This document shows, in pieces, positions 10,497 to 20,397 of a stretch of DNA of 64,000 nt. Position 1 is the stretch's first letter, and every line of letters starts with the position of its first letter. Source of the stretch: Aeromonas caviae (lineage in GTDB: Bacteria; Pseudomonadota; Gammaproteobacteria; Enterobacterales; Aeromonadaceae); contig NZ_CDBK01000034.1 of the NCBI RefSeq assembly GCF_000819785.1, positions 1-64,000 on the forward strand, written 5' to 3'. The notes under the pieces were generated by a model, which was not told where the DNA came from, made no database searches, and was given only the letters and a program-made list of their open reading frames with translations. A program made the position numbers and the translations under genes.

Positions 10497-10976
10497 TTAC
10501 TCTTTGCGTTCGAACTCCCCTTCGATGGTGTTGCCACCCGCTCGCGGGGATTGTCCGGGCCTGTCATCGCCGGGACCCGGCTCGAACGGCTGCTGGCGAG
10601 CCTGGAAGCCCCCCATCTGCATCCTGAACTGATTGCTGCCAATCAGCTTGTCGGCCAGCATGTTGCGCAGCCAGGGCTGCAGCAGCAGGATGCCGACAAT
10701 ATCGCTCACAAATCCCGGGATAATCAGCAGCAAGCCCGCCAGCGCCAGCATCATGCCACCCATCACCTCGCGGCCGGGCATCTCCCCCAGCTGCATCTTC
10801 TGCTGGGCAGTGAGCAGGGTCTTGATCCCCTCGCTGCGCACCAGCGACGATCCCAGCACGGCAGTCAGCACCAGCAAGCCAACGGTCGGCAAGGCCCCCA
10901 TCACGGAGCCCACCTTGATCATGACGGTGAGCTCCAGCAATACCAGCCCGACCAACAACAGTAACAACTTGCCCAT
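10497..10976 (-). CDS. fxsA: FxsA family membrane protein
   Basis: A 159-residue inner-membrane protein of the FxsA family (in E. coli, overproduction suppresses F-plasmid exclusion of phage T7; the normal role is unknown). It has an N-terminal hydrophobic segment (LLLLLVGLVLLELTVMIKVG), a second hydrophobic hairpin near residues 75-105 (GGMMLALAGLLLIIPGFVSD) and a hydrophilic tail with GEFERKE. The ATG at 10976 follows GAGG. It is convergent with the MATE gene and divergent from aspA, as in E. coli. Confidence 0.93.
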   Translation of the reverse strand: MGKLLLLLVGLVLLELTVMIKVGSVMGALPTVGLLVLTAVLGSSLVRSEGIKTLLTAQQKMQLGEMPGREVMGGMMLALAGLLLIIPGFVSDIVGILLLQPWLRNMLADKLIGSNQFRMQMGGFQARQQPFEPGPGDDRPGQSPRAGGNTIEGEFERKE

Positions 10977-11425
10977 AGCAACCTCGGAGCGATGAATGAA
11001 TGGACCCGGGGTGTCCGGTCGGCAGCCGCACAACGCTGATGCTGATGCGCCGGGTTCAGGTCTTCTGACATTAACATGGGGCTGGTTGATCATTTTTCAA
11101 GCCTCTCCTGCCGCAGGCCCCGGAATACGGATAAATATTTGTCCGCCCAACTGGGATTGAGGTGGTTGTTCTGTCAAAGTTAATCGCCCGATTGCAATAT
11201 CTGTTTAATGACCACAAGAAATTTGAGGTTGCCTCAAATTTAGTGATCTAGGTCTAATACCGGATACCTCAATTGGGGTAACATCAACACCAGTCATTGC
11301 ACAGGGAGCAACTGGCTCCCAACTGCCCCACCCGATGTGTGGTGCTTCAGGATGAAATGTGCGTAGGGAAATCGCGACCACTCGGTGAGGATCGTTTCCA
11401 TTTATTTGATTTCTGAGGCATAACA
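10977..11425 (+). other. aspA upstream/leader region without a gene
   Basis: 449 bp with no credible ORF. It holds a perfect inverted repeat (11219-11241), an imperfect palindrome (11265-11280, TACCTCAATTGGGGTA) and a 6-bp hairpin (GGGAGC/GCTCCC, 11304-11320). No clear FNR or CRP site could be assigned. It probably carries the aspA promoter and a long leader. Confidence 0.5.
11219..11241. repeat. Perfect inverted repeat upstream of aspA
   Basis: AAATTTGAGG and its exact reverse complement CCTCAAATTT are separated by TTG. The 10-bp arms on a 3-base centre, about 185 bp before aspA, could be an operator or an RNA hairpin. There is no T-run typical of a terminator. Confidence 0.7.
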
Positions 11426-12868
11426 ATGAGCGACATCAAGAACGTCCGCATTGAAGAAGACCTGCTGGGCACCAAAGAAGTTTCCAACGACCTCTACTAC
11501 GGCGTGCACACCCTGCGCGCTGTTGAAAACTTCAAGATCAGCACTCAGAAGATTTCTGACGTTCCCGAGTTTGTTCGTGGCATGGTCCTGACCAAGAAGG
11601 CGGCTGCACTGGCCAACGGTGAACTGGGCACCATCCGTCCTGAGATCGCAGACAAGATTGTCGAAGCCTGCGACCTGATGCTGAACACCGGCAAGTGCTT
11701 CGATCAGTTCCCGGTCGATGTCTATCAGGGCGGCGCCGGTACCTCCGTCAACATGAACACCAACGAAGTGCTGGCCAACATCGCCCTCGAGCTGATGGGA
11801 CTTGAAAAGGGTCGCTACGACGTCATCAACCCCAACGATCACGTCAACAAGTGCCAGTCCACCAACGATGCCTACCCCACCGGTTTCCGCGTGGCCGTGG
11901 TCAACAGCACCGACACCACCCTGCACGCTCTGGAAGCCCTCATCGCCGCCTTCGATGTCAAAGCCAAGGAATTCAAACATATCCTGAAAATGGGCCGTAC
12001 CCAGTTGCAAGACGCGGTGCCCATGACCCTGGGTCAGGAGTTCCACGCCTTCGCCGTCACCCTGCGTGAAGAGATCAAATCCATCAAGCGTTGCCAGGAG
12101 CTGCTGCTGGAAGTGAACCTGGGCGCCACCGCCATCGGTACCGGTCTGAACACTCCGCCCGAGTACTCCGGTCTTGCCATCAAGCGTCTGGCCGAGATCA
12201 CCGGTCGTGCCTACGTGCCGGCAGAGGACCTCATCGAAGCGACCTCCGACTGCGGCGCCTATGTGATGCTGCACGGTGCGGTCAAGCGCCTGGCCATGAA
12301 GCTCTCCAAGATCTGTAATGACCTGCGTCTGCTCTCCTCCGGCCCGCGCACTGCGCTCAAAGAGATCAACCTGCCGGAAATGCAGGCTGGCTCCTCCATC
12401 ATGCCGGCCAAGGTCAACCCGGTCATTCCGGAAGTGGTCAACCAGTCCTGCTTCAAGGTATTCGGCAACGACGTCACCATCACCTTCGCCGCCGAGGCCG
12501 GTCAGCTGCAGCTGAACGTCATGGAGCCGGTGATCGGTCAGGCCATGTTCGAATCCCTGAGCCTGATGGAAAAAGCCTGCATCTCCCTGCGCGAGAAGTG
12601 CGTGGAAGGCATCACCGCCAACCCGGACATCTGCATGAACCACGTGCTGAACTCCATCGGCATCGTGACCTACCTGAACCCCTTCATCGGTCACCATGAA
12701 GGCGACATCGTCGGCAAGATCTGTGCCCAGACCGGCAAGAACGTCCGCGAAGTCGTGCTGGAACGCGGCCTGCTGACCGCCGAACAGCTGGACGAGATCC
12801 TCTCCATCGAGAACCTGATGAACCCGCAATACAAAGCCAAGCGTTACACCCGCGAAGCCACCGTATAA
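11426..12868 (+). CDS. aspA: Aspartate ammonia-lyase (aspartase)
   Basis: AspA reversibly deaminates L-aspartate to fumarate and ammonia, feeding anaerobic fumarate respiration. The 480-residue protein aligns throughout with E. coli AspA. It has [12 protein letters not shown] at the start, the [13 protein letters not shown] and [10 protein letters not shown] motifs, and the superfamily signature [11 protein letters not shown] with the catalytic serine. TGAGG precedes the ATG. It is followed by a terminator and then the C4-dicarboxylate exchanger dcuA, the same pairing as in E. coli. Confidence 0.98.
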   Translation: MSDIKNVRIEEDLLGTKEVSNDLYYGVHTLRAVENFKISTQKISDVPEFVRGMVLTKKAAALANGELGTIRPEIADKIVEACDLMLNTGKCFDQFPVDVYQGGAGTSVNMNTNEVLANIALELMGLEKGRYDVINPNDHVNKCQSTNDAYPTGFRVAVVNSTDTTLHALEALIAAFDVKAKEFKHILKMGRTQLQDAVPMTLGQEFHAFAVTLREEIKSIKRCQELLLEVNLGATAIGTGLNTPPEYSGLAIKRLAEITGRAYVPAEDLIEATSDCGAYVMLHGAVKRLAMKLSKICNDLRLLSSGPRTALKEINLPEMQAGSSIMPAKVNPVIPEVVNQSCFKVFGNDVTITFAAEAGQLQLNVMEPVIGQAMFESLSLMEKACISLREKCVEGITANPDICMNHVLNSIGIVTYLNPFIGHHEGDIVGKICAQTGKNVREVVLERGLLTAEQLDEILSIENLMNPQYKAKRYTREATV

Positions 12869-12876
12869 GCGAACAG

Positions 12877-12905
12877 ATGGGCCGGGGTTATCCCGGCCCA
12901 TTTAA
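12877..12905 (+). terminator. aspA terminator
   Basis: A 10-bp GC-rich stem, ATGGGCCGGG with CCCGGCCCAT, has a 5-nt loop and is followed by TTTAAA. The T-run is short, so readthrough into dcuA is possible. Confidence 0.75.
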
Positions 12906-12998
12906 AGTCAATTCCCGAGCGGTCTCCCCACAGCCCCATCGGGAATTGGCTTTTCAGCCTAATAAAACCTAAAAAAACTGGAAAATGGAGTGTTCGCT

Positions 12999-14318
12999 AT
13001 GATTGGAATCGAGTTACTTGTCGTGCTCGCCGCTATCTATCTGGGGGCCCGGATAGGCAGCATCGGTATCGGCTTTGCCGGTGGTCTGGGGGTCTTGGTA
13101 CTGACCTGGGGGCTGGGCATGCCCATCCCGAGCGATCAGCTGGTGACCTATCTCCCGTGGGACGTGATCATGATCATCGCGTCCGTCATCTGCGCCATCG
13201 CCTGTATGCAGCTGGCTGGCGGGATGGATTATCTGGTGCACCTGGCCGAAAAAGCCCTGCGCAAGAATCCCAAGCACATCACCTTCGCCGCGCCGGTCGT
13301 CACCTACCTGATGACCATGCTGGCCGGTACCGGTCACACCGCCTTCTCCACCCTGCCGGTGATCGCCGAAGTGGCCAAGGAGCAGGGCATTCGCCCCTCC
13401 CGTCCGCTCTCCATCGCGGTCGTTGCCTCCCAGATTGCCATCACCGCCTCCCCCATCTCGGCGGCCGTGGTCGCCTTCTCCGGTATGCTGGAGCCGCTTG
13501 GCGTCGACTACCTGACCCTGCTGGCCATCTGCATCCCGTCCAGCTTCATCGCCTGTTTGCTGGGGGCCTTCATCGCCAACCTGCTGGGCAAGCCGCTGGA
13601 TCAGGACGAAGTCTATCTGGAGCGCAAAGCCAAGGGACTCATCAAGCTGCGCGGTACCAGCCAAGTTGAAATCAAGCCTTATGCCAAGCTCTCCGTCGGC
13701 ATCTTCGTCGCCTCCATCGTGGCCGTGATGGCCTATGCCACCGCCATCTCCGGCAACGTGGGCCTCATCAGCAATCCGCCGATCCCCCGCGATGGCGCCA
13801 TCATGGGCATCATGCTCTCCGCCGCCACCCTGATGGTACTGTTCTGCAAACTGGACGCGGCCCAGATCACCAACATGCCGACCTTCAAGTCCGGTATGTC
13901 CGCCTGTATCTGCGTGCTGGGCGTAGCCTGGCTGGGCAACGTCTTCGTGAAGGGCAACATGGTCGAGATCCAGGCGTTCGCGGGCGATCTGCTGAGCCAA
14001 TACAGCTGGCTGCTGGCCGTGGTGCTGTTCTTCTCCTCCATGCTGCTCTACTCGCAAGGTGCCACCACCAAGGCCCTGATGCCTGCCGCCCTGGCACTGG
14101 GTGTCAGCCCGCTGGCGGCCATCGCCTCCTTCGCCGCCGTGAGCGCCCTGTTCGTGCTGCCGACCTACCCGACCCTGCTGGCCGCGGTCGAGATGGACGA
14201 CACCGGCTCCACCCGCATCGGCAAGGCCGTGTTCAACCACCCCTTCTTCATCCCGGGTGTGGCCACCATCGCCATGGCAGTGGCGCTCGGCTTCTTCTTC
14301 GGTGGTCTCATCCTCTGA
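12999..14318 (+). CDS. dcuA: Anaerobic C4-dicarboxylate transporter DcuA
   Basis: An inner-membrane antiporter exchanging aspartate, fumarate and succinate. The 439-residue, strongly hydrophobic protein is closer to E. coli DcuA than DcuB: it shares GARIGSIGIGFAGGLGVLVL, LPVIAEVAKEQG, ITASPISAAVV, FKSGMSACICVLGVAWLG and the C-terminal MDDTG-TRIGK with NHPFFIPG. ATG 12999 follows GGAG; three upstream codons were dropped. Together with aspA it forms an aspartate uptake and deamination module. Confidence 0.95.
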   Translation: MIGIELLVVLAAIYLGARIGSIGIGFAGGLGVLVLTWGLGMPIPSDQLVTYLPWDVIMIIASVICAIACMQLAGGMDYLVHLAEKALRKNPKHITFAAPVVTYLMTMLAGTGHTAFSTLPVIAEVAKEQGIRPSRPLSIAVVASQIAITASPISAAVVAFSGMLEPLGVDYLTLLAICIPSSFIACLLGAFIANLLGKPLDQDEVYLERKAKGLIKLRGTSQVEIKPYAKLSVGIFVASIVAVMAYATAISGNVGLISNPPIPRDGAIMGIMLSAATLMVLFCKLDAAQITNMPTFKSGMSACICVLGVAWLGNVFVKGNMVEIQAFAGDLLSQYSWLLAVVLFFSSMLLYSQGATTKALMPAALALGVSPLAAIASFAAVSALFVLPTYPTLLAAVEMDDTGSTRIGKAVFNHPFFIPGVATIAMAVALGFFFGGLIL

Positions 14319-14337
14319 CCGGTGAACCACCCCATGC

Positions 14338-14364
14338 AAAACGGCCCGAACGGGCCGTTTTTTT
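14338..14364 (+). terminator. dcuA terminator
   Basis: The stem AAAACGGCCC/GGGCCGTTTT closes a short GAAC loop and is followed by more T's. It lies 20 bp after the dcuA stop. Confidence 0.9.
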
Positions 14365-14390
14365 ATGCCCGGCCACCGCCGGGCGCCCAT

Positions 14391-14417
14391 GAAAAAGCCG
14401 CTCCCGGGAGCGGCTTT
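14391..14417 (-). terminator. gshA terminator
   Basis: A perfect 24-base palindrome (14394-14417) has AAAAA on its left, which reads as a T-run on the minus strand. It lies 20 bp past the gshA stop. Confidence 0.85.
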
Positions 14418-14436
14418 CGTCATCCTGGCGGCATCC

Positions 14437-16035
14437 TCAGACCGTGGTCTGGCGGGTACCGAAATAGTCAGCCAGGAAGTCGTCGAACGACAGGCTGTCA
14501 CTGCGTTCCCGCTCCCGCTGCTTGGCCAGGGAGTCCCGCGCCTCGCCAGCAAAGTAGGCCTCGTCCCAGTATTGCAGCTCGCCGGCCAGCATCTCTTCCC
14601 GGTAGCGGCTCGCCAGCGCATCGCCGAAGCAGCCGTTGTCCTGGCCGCTTGAAAGCAACTGCTTGAGCAGGCGGGCGGAGTAGGTCTGCTCGGGGTCGAG
14701 CAGCTTCTCGCGATGCATCGCCAGCGTCTCCCGGTAGCGATTGCGACCACAGCAGCGATCCAGCAGCGCAGCGACCTCGGCCAGCTCGTCGAACAGCTTG
14801 AGGCCGTACTCCTTGAGGCCGATGGCATTGCCCTGCTCATCTTCAAGCGTCAGGCCGGGGCGACGCCCCTCCAGCACCACCTTGTTCTGGTTGCGGCGGT
14901 TGCGGGCAACCTCGTCATCCAAGAGCACGGGGGACGGGCGCAACAGGCACCAGACCAGGAAGAGATCGAAGAAGCGGATCTGATCCACCTCGATACCGAA
15001 CGGGGTGAAAGGATTGACGTCTACCGTGCGCAGCTCGATGTATTCGATGCCGCGCTGCTCCAGCGCATCCGAGGGCTTCTCGCCGCTGCGGGGGGTGCGC
15101 TTGGGGCGGATCGGCGCGTAGAGCTCGTTCTCCAGCTGCAGCACGTTGTCGTTGAGCTGGCGGTACTCGCCGTTCACCTTGACCCCTATCCTGGCGAAGT
15201 CGGGATCATGGGTGTTGATGGCCCGGCGCAGGCTGCTCACATAGGCGGGCAGGCTGTCATGACTGATCTTGAGCCCCGCCTGGGCGCTGTTGGTGTAACC
15301 GAGATCGGACAGGCGCAGAGCCGTGGCATAGGGCAGGTAAAGGGTGCCCTTGCCGGTCTTCTGGAACGGCAGGCTGCTCTTGCGCCCCTTGAGGAAGGAG
15401 TCGCAGATGGCCGGAGACGCGCCGAACAGATAGGGCACCAGCCAGCCGAAGCGGTAGACGTTGCGAATAAGCCCCATGTACTTGTCGGAGATGAAGCGCT
15501 GGCTGCAGCAGCCTTCTCCCACCAGATCCTGCCACTCGCACCAGAAGCTGTCCGGCATGGAGAAGTTGAAGTGCACCCCGGCGATCACCTGCATCAGGCT
15601 GCCGTAGCGGTTCTTCAGCCCCTGGCGATAGAGGGTCTTCATCCGCCCGATGTTGGAACTGCCGTACTGGGCCAAGCGGATGCTCTCCTCGTCACCGACG
15701 AAGCAGGGCATGGAGAGGGGCCAGATCCGCTCCTCTCCCAGATGATGAATGGTGTGGCGGTGAATGTCGCCGAGCTGCTCGATCAGGCTCTCGATGGAGT
15801 CGGTGGCCGGCGTGATGAACTCCAGCAGGCTCTCGGAGTAATCGGTAGTGATGTTGGCATGGGTCAGGGCCGACCCCAGGCTTCTGGGGTGATCGGTCTG
15901 GGCCAGGGTCCCTTCGGGGGTGATGCGCAGACATTCGCGCTCGATCCCGCGCCGGATCCCCTTGAGGGCGGTCACCCGTTCCGGGGTGCCCAGCGCAGCC
16001 AGCAACTCGGTGAGCGACAAGCTAGTAGTAGTCAT
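14437..16035 (-). CDS. gshA: Glutamate-cysteine ligase
   Basis: GshA catalyses the first step of glutathione synthesis, ATP-dependent ligation of glutamate and cysteine. The 532-residue protein has the gammaproteobacterial GshA features: GIRRGIERECLRI near the N terminus, TDYSESLLEFITP, MPCFVGDEESIRLAQYG, GVHFNFSMP and YIELRTVDVNPF. ATG 16035 was taken; an in-frame GTG at 16041 would add two residues. It lies just downstream of the M16 protease gene, separated by about 60 bp, and has its own terminator. Confidence 0.97.
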   Translation of the reverse strand: MTTTSLSLTELLAALGTPERVTALKGIRRGIERECLRITPEGTLAQTDHPRSLGSALTHANITTDYSESLLEFITPATDSIESLIEQLGDIHRHTIHHLGEERIWPLSMPCFVGDEESIRLAQYGSSNIGRMKTLYRQGLKNRYGSLMQVIAGVHFNFSMPDSFWCEWQDLVGEGCCSQRFISDKYMGLIRNVYRFGWLVPYLFGASPAICDSFLKGRKSSLPFQKTGKGTLYLPYATALRLSDLGYTNSAQAGLKISHDSLPAYVSSLRRAINTHDPDFARIGVKVNGEYRQLNDNVLQLENELYAPIRPKRTPRSGEKPSDALEQRGIEYIELRTVDVNPFTPFGIEVDQIRFFDLFLVWCLLRPSPVLLDDEVARNRRNQNKVVLEGRRPGLTLEDEQGNAIGLKEYGLKLFDELAEVAALLDRCCGRNRYRETLAMHREKLLDPEQTYSARLLKQLLSSGQDNGCFGDALASRYREEMLAGELQYWDEAYFAGEARDSLAKQRERERSDSLSFDDFLADYFGTRQTTV

Positions 16036-16093
16036 ATTCACGGCTCATGTGTGGCCGCCCCACCCGGGGCGGCACTTATTGTTGCGACGCCCC

Positions 16094-18907
16094 TCAGGGC
16101 AGTTGCAGTGGATAGATGGGAAGATGAAGCTCGCTCAGGGGTTTTTCAAGCTTTTGCTTGTCTCCCACCACCACAATCACCATCTCGGCCGGATCCAGCC
16201 AGCGGGCTGCACTGGCCTTCAGCGTCTCGGGTGACACCGTTTTGATCAGGTTGTTCTGGGCCTGCACATAGTCCGGCTTCAGGTCGTACATGATCATCTG
16301 CAGCAGGAAGCCAGCCTTCTGCCCCAGGGTCTCGTAGGAGAGCGCATCCTGCTGGGAGACGGCGCTGCGCATGTAGGCCAGCTCCACCGGGGTCGGCCCG
16401 CTCTTGCGGTAGCCGTCCATCTCCTTGAGGAACTGGCGGATGGCATCCACGGTCGCATCGGTGCGCACATTGGCGCCGGTCGCGAAGACACCCGCCTCGC
16501 GGTTGGCCTGGAAGCCCGAGCTGGCACCATAGGTGTAGCCCTTGTCTTCCCGCAGGTTGAGGTTGATGCGGCTGTTGAAGTTGCCACCCAGGTTGAAGTT
16601 CATCAGGTTGGCGATGAAATAGTCTCCCGTGGTGTCAAACGGCATGGCGCGACGGCCGATACGGATCACCGACTGGGGGGCCCCTGGCTTGTCCACCAGA
16701 TAGATGCCTGGCTTGGCCTGCTCTCCCCCGGGCTTGAGATCCCCCAGGGTCGGGGCGGCCCCCTGCCACTGGGTCAGGAAGGCGAGACCGGATTCCACCT
16801 GCTGGGCGGTCACATCACCTGTCACCACCACCTTGGCATTGGTCGGATTGTAATAGGCCTCATAGAAGCGCTTCACATCCGCCAGGGTCAGCTTCTCCAC
16901 GTCCGCCAGCACCCCGTCAGAGGGTTGGCCGAGGCGGTTCTGCTTGCCATAGACCAGTTCGCGGAACGCCTGACCCGCCAGCCACTCGGGTTGCTGCTCG
17001 CTCTGTTTCATGCCTTGCAGCATCTGGGTCTTGAGCCGCTCGAAGTCCGCTTCCCGCAGGCCGGGTTGCAGCAGCACTTCCCGCACCAGCGCCAGGGTTT
17101 CGGGCAACTTGTCCGCCAGACTGCTGATGGTGATGAGGTTGTTGTACTGGGCGCTGGAGACGCTGATGCTGGCGCCGAGTTTTTGCAGCTCGTCGCTCAG
17201 CTCGGCCTCGGAGAGGCGCGTCGTCCCCTGCTCCAGCATGGCGGCGGTGAGGCTGGCCAGCCCCAGCTCTCCCTTGCCTTCGGCCCGGATGCCACCCGGC
17301 AGGGCGATCATGATGGAGACGGCCGGGATCTCGTCGCTGTGGGTGCCGATGATCTCGATCCCCTTGTCGAGCTTGCCACGCCAGATGGCGGGCACCTTGA
17401 CACTCACCGCCTCGGCCGCCTTGGGCTGCACGCTGCGATCGAAGTCATCTTTCACCGGCCGCTCGGCCAGCACCTTGTCATGCTTGCTGTAATCCGGCAG
17501 CTCCCGCTTGGCGGGAGTGAAATTGGGCTTGGCGGCCTGCCAGTCGCTCTTGCCCTTGGGCACCACGCTCAGCACCACGGCAGGCTTGTTCTGGATGAAC
17601 TTGTCGTAGGCAGCCTTGACGTCAGACCCCTTGACCCGGGCGATGGCATCCAGATTCTTGAACACATAGTCGGGATCCCGGGCCAGCACCTGCCCCATGG
17701 CAAGCTGGCTGACCTTGCCCTCGATGCTGTCGAGTCCCCAGATGGCGGACGCGCGATAGCTGCTGATGGCCTTCTCCAGATCCGCGGGCTTGATGCCGCG
17801 CTGGGCGAACTCGCCGATCACCTTGTCCACCTCGCTCTTGAGGGTCTTGAGGCTGCCATCCGCCGCCGGATTGGGGTAGGCATAGACCGTCAGGGTACAG
17901 GCAAGCTCTTCGCAGGAGTGGGAGGCACCCGCCTCGATGGCCTTGCCGGTTTTCACCAGGGACTGGTAGAGCATGGAGCTGGCAGAGCCCCCCAGCACAT
18001 CGGCAAAGATGTCCAGCGCCGGCTCCTGCGGGTCACCCAGGGAGACGGTCGGGTAGCTGATATACAGGAGCGGCAGATGCACCTTGTCTTCCAGCGTCAC
18101 GTAGCGGGTTGCCGGCAGGGTGGCAGGCTGGGGCGTCGGTTCTGCCACGTCCGGACCGCGCGGGATGGAACCGAAGTACTGCTCAATCCAGGCCAGCGCC
18201 TGCTTGGTATCAAAGTCGCCGCCCAGGGTCAGGGTCGCGTTGTTGGGACCATACCAGCGCAGGAAGAACTGCTTGAGGTCGTTGACGTCGACCCGGTCGA
18301 GATCCTCCACATAACCGATGGGTTGCCAGGAGTAGGGGTGGGTACGCGGATAGAGTGCCTCCCCCACCCGCTCGCCCACCAGGCCATAAGGCTGGTTGTC
18401 GATACGCTGGGCCCGTTCGTTCTTGACGGTGGCGCGCTGGATCTCGAACTTCTTCTGGCTCACCGCATCGAGCAGGAAGCCCATGCGATCCGCCTCCAGC
18501 CAGAGCACCTTCTCCAGCTGATTGGCCGGCACGGTTTCGTAGTAGTTGGTGCGGTCCTTGTTGGTGGTGCCGTTCATGTCACCGCCCGCCTCGTTGATGA
18601 TCCGCATGTGCTCCTGATCACCAACGTGCTTGGAGCCCTGGAACATCATGTGCTCGAAGAAGTGGGCAAACCCCGACTTGCCCACCGTCTCCCGGGAGGA
18701 GCCGACGTGATAGGTGACATCCAGGTGCACCAGAGGGTCAGACTTGTCCGGCGCCAGGATCACGGTCAAACCGTTGTCCAGCTTGTACATCTGGTAGGGA
18801 ATGCCGAGCTTGCCCTCTTGTTTGACCTGCTCGGACACCAGAGTCGGGGCCGCCAGCACGGGAAGGGAGAAGCCCAGCAGCATGCTTAATGGAATGAGTT
18901 TGTTCAC
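16094..18907 (-). CDS. M16 family zinc metallopeptidase (pitrilysin/insulinase type)
   Basis: A 937-residue exported peptidase with two M16 halves. The signal peptide is about residues 1-20 (hydrophobic LSMLLGFSLPVLAA). The N-terminal half carries the inverted zinc motif HFFEH with downstream NERAQR, which supplies the third-ligand glutamate region. The C-terminal half is a non-catalytic M16 domain. It is probably periplasmic and degrades peptides. The start is GTG 18907, with AGG seven bases upstream; this places the signal peptide at the N terminus, whereas an upstream extension to 18988 has no support. It may be co-transcribed with the YqaA gene 25 bp upstream. Confidence 0.93.
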   Translation of the reverse strand: MNKLIPLSMLLGFSLPVLAAPTLVSEQVKQEGKLGIPYQMYKLDNGLTVILAPDKSDPLVHLDVTYHVGSSRETVGKSGFAHFFEHMMFQGSKHVGDQEHMRIINEAGGDMNGTTNKDRTNYYETVPANQLEKVLWLEADRMGFLLDAVSQKKFEIQRATVKNERAQRIDNQPYGLVGERVGEALYPRTHPYSWQPIGYVEDLDRVDVNDLKQFFLRWYGPNNATLTLGGDFDTKQALAWIEQYFGSIPRGPDVAEPTPQPATLPATRYVTLEDKVHLPLLYISYPTVSLGDPQEPALDIFADVLGGSASSMLYQSLVKTGKAIEAGASHSCEELACTLTVYAYPNPAADGSLKTLKSEVDKVIGEFAQRGIKPADLEKAISSYRASAIWGLDSIEGKVSQLAMGQVLARDPDYVFKNLDAIARVKGSDVKAAYDKFIQNKPAVVLSVVPKGKSDWQAAKPNFTPAKRELPDYSKHDKVLAERPVKDDFDRSVQPKAAEAVSVKVPAIWRGKLDKGIEIIGTHSDEIPAVSIMIALPGGIRAEGKGELGLASLTAAMLEQGTTRLSEAELSDELQKLGASISVSSAQYNNLITISSLADKLPETLALVREVLLQPGLREADFERLKTQMLQGMKQSEQQPEWLAGQAFRELVYGKQNRLGQPSDGVLADVEKLTLADVKRFYEAYYNPTNAKVVVTGDVTAQQVESGLAFLTQWQGAAPTLGDLKPGGEQAKPGIYLVDKPGAPQSVIRIGRRAMPFDTTGDYFIANLMNFNLGGNFNSRINLNLREDKGYTYGASSGFQANREAGVFATGANVRTDATVDAIRQFLKEMDGYRKSGPTPVELAYMRSAVSQQDALSYETLGQKAGFLLQMIMYDLKPDYVQAQNNLIKTVSPETLKASAARWLDPAEMVIVVVGDKQKLEKPLSELHLPIYPLQLP

Positions 18908-18932
18908 GGGTACCTCGTGAGTGACAAAAGGG

Positions 18933-19370
18933 CTAGAAGATCTGACTGGCCAGCAGAAACACCAGGGCATAACGAAGCAATTTGCCAAGCCCGATCAAGA
19001 TGAGGGAGCGCCAGAAGGAGAGGCGCAGCCAACCAGCCAGCAGACAGAGACCATCGCCGACCACAGGCGTCCAGGCAAGCAGCAGACACCAGTGGCCATG
19101 ACGTTTGAGCCAACCAAGGGCTTTTTGTTCCCCACGGCCTTGAAAATCTTCCGGTTTTTTCTTGTGGGTGGCGAGCCAGCCGAGCCACCAGGTGGTCATG
19201 GAACCCAGGGTATTGCCCAGCGTCGCCCAGAAAAGCAGGCTGGTCATGCTCCACTCCCCCTTGACCGCCATGGCACCCAGCAGCACTTCCGAGCTGCCGG
19301 GCAACAGGGTGGCGGAGGTGAAGGCGCTCAGAAACAGCCCTCCCAGCCCCATCCCGGTGAAGTCTATCAT
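18933..19370 (-). CDS. yqaA: YqaA family (SNARE-associated/VTT) membrane protein
   Basis: A 145-residue inner-membrane protein similar to E. coli YqaA, a small DedA/VTT-superfamily member. It shares SATLLPGSSEV, the ATLGNTLGSMT glycine segment, WLKRHG and TPVVGDGLCLLAGWLR. The molecular function of YqaA is not established; DedA relatives are linked to lipid carriers and membrane potential. Its ATG overlaps the stop of the oxidoreductase gene (ATGA, 19367-19370), so translation is probably coupled. Confidence 0.88.
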   Translation of the reverse strand: MIDFTGMGLGGLFLSAFTSATLLPGSSEVLLGAMAVKGEWSMTSLLFWATLGNTLGSMTTWWLGWLATHKKKPEDFQGRGEQKALGWLKRHGHWCLLLAWTPVVGDGLCLLAGWLRLSFWRSLILIGLGKLLRYALVFLLASQIF

Positions 19371-20341
19371 CCGGGCTGACCGTCTGCGGCGGACATGCGC
19401 AGCAACAGCTTGCCGCGCACATGGCCCTGCTCGATGGCCTGATGGGCCAGCGCCCCTTCTGCCAGCGTGTATTCACCGGAGACAGTGATCTTCACCTCCC
19501 CCTGGCGAAGCAGCGTCAGCATCTGGGTCAGCTGCGTTCGATCGGGATGGACCAGCATGCCGACAACCTCGACGCCGAGCTCGGCTCCCGCGTCCTTGAT
19601 CTGCTGGGCCGTGATGGTGGGGACCGTCACCAGACGGCCGCCCGGCTTGACGCAGGCCAGCGCCGCCTTGCCACTCTCGCCCCCCACCAGATCCAGCACC
19701 AGATCGAACGGACCATCGGTGATCGCTTCGGTGCACCACCCGGCCTGGTGGTAATCCACCATCCGGCTCGCCCCGAGACTATGAAGGAAGCTGTGATTGT
19801 CGCCGCTTGCCGTGGCAACCACGTGGGCGCCATAGGCGGCGGCAAACTGCACCGCCAGGTGGCCGACGCCACCGGCACCGGCCAGGATCAGTACCCGTTG
19901 CCCCGACTGCAAGCCACCGTGCTCCAGCAGCCCCTGCCAGGCGGTGAGACCCGCCAGCGGTAGGGCCGCTCCCTGCCTGAGGCTCACCCCATCGAGCTTG
20001 ACCAGCTCCTCCTCGCGGGCCACCACGGATTCGGCATATGCACCGGCGGCGAGGGGGAAACCCACCATGCCGCACACCAGATCCCCCTCGGCCAAGGAGG
20101 TCACGCCGGGCCCCACCTTTTCCACCACACCGGAGACGTCATAGCCCGGCGTCCAGGGCAGGTTGTCCTTGTTCTGGGCGGCCGCCCAGCCGAGACCGGC
20201 CCGAGTCTTGGCATCGATGGGGTTGACCCCCGCAAAGCAGATGCGCACCCGGACCTCTCCCTCCGCGGGCACCTTGTCCAGGGAAGGGTTGAGCCTGAGT
20301 ACCGAGGGGTCGCCGAATGCGGTAATCTGTAGCTGCGTCAT
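19367..20341 (-). CDS. NAD(P)H-dependent quinone oxidoreductase-like MDR protein
   Basis: A 324-residue zinc-independent medium-chain dehydrogenase/reductase of the quinone oxidoreductase type. It shows the N-terminal GroES-like domain (AGVNPIDAKTRAG, PGYDVSGVVEKVG) and the Rossmann motif AGAGGVGHLAVQFA with a C-terminal GKLLLRM. No structural-zinc cysteine cluster is present. The substrate cannot be told from sequence. Start 20341 (MTQLQITAFG) was chosen because AGGATGGA lies seven bases upstream; an ATG at 20353 is also in frame. It is first in a probable operon with yqaA and the M16 peptidase. Confidence 0.88.
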   Translation of the reverse strand: MTQLQITAFGDPSVLRLNPSLDKVPAEGEVRVRICFAGVNPIDAKTRAGLGWAAAQNKDNLPWTPGYDVSGVVEKVGPGVTSLAEGDLVCGMVGFPLAAGAYAESVVAREEELVKLDGVSLRQGAALPLAGLTAWQGLLEHGGLQSGQRVLILAGAGGVGHLAVQFAAAYGAHVVATASGDNHSFLHSLGASRMVDYHQAGWCTEAITDGPFDLVLDLVGGESGKAALACVKPGGRLVTVPTITAQQIKDAGAELGVEVVGMLVHPDRTQLTQMLTLLRQGEVKITVSGEYTLAEGALAHQAIEQGHVRGKLLLRMSAADGQPG

Positions 20342-20397
20342 TGCACAATCCATCCTGTTGATTGATCAAGGGTCAACAGAATAACAGCGAGGACACC

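Noticed and set aside
13014..18889. Long antisense ORFs opposite dcuA/gshA and the M16 peptidase (13014-14846, 14713-16245, 16925-18889)
   Set aside because: Low-complexity Gly/His/Gln-rich translations opposite clear genes; shadows.
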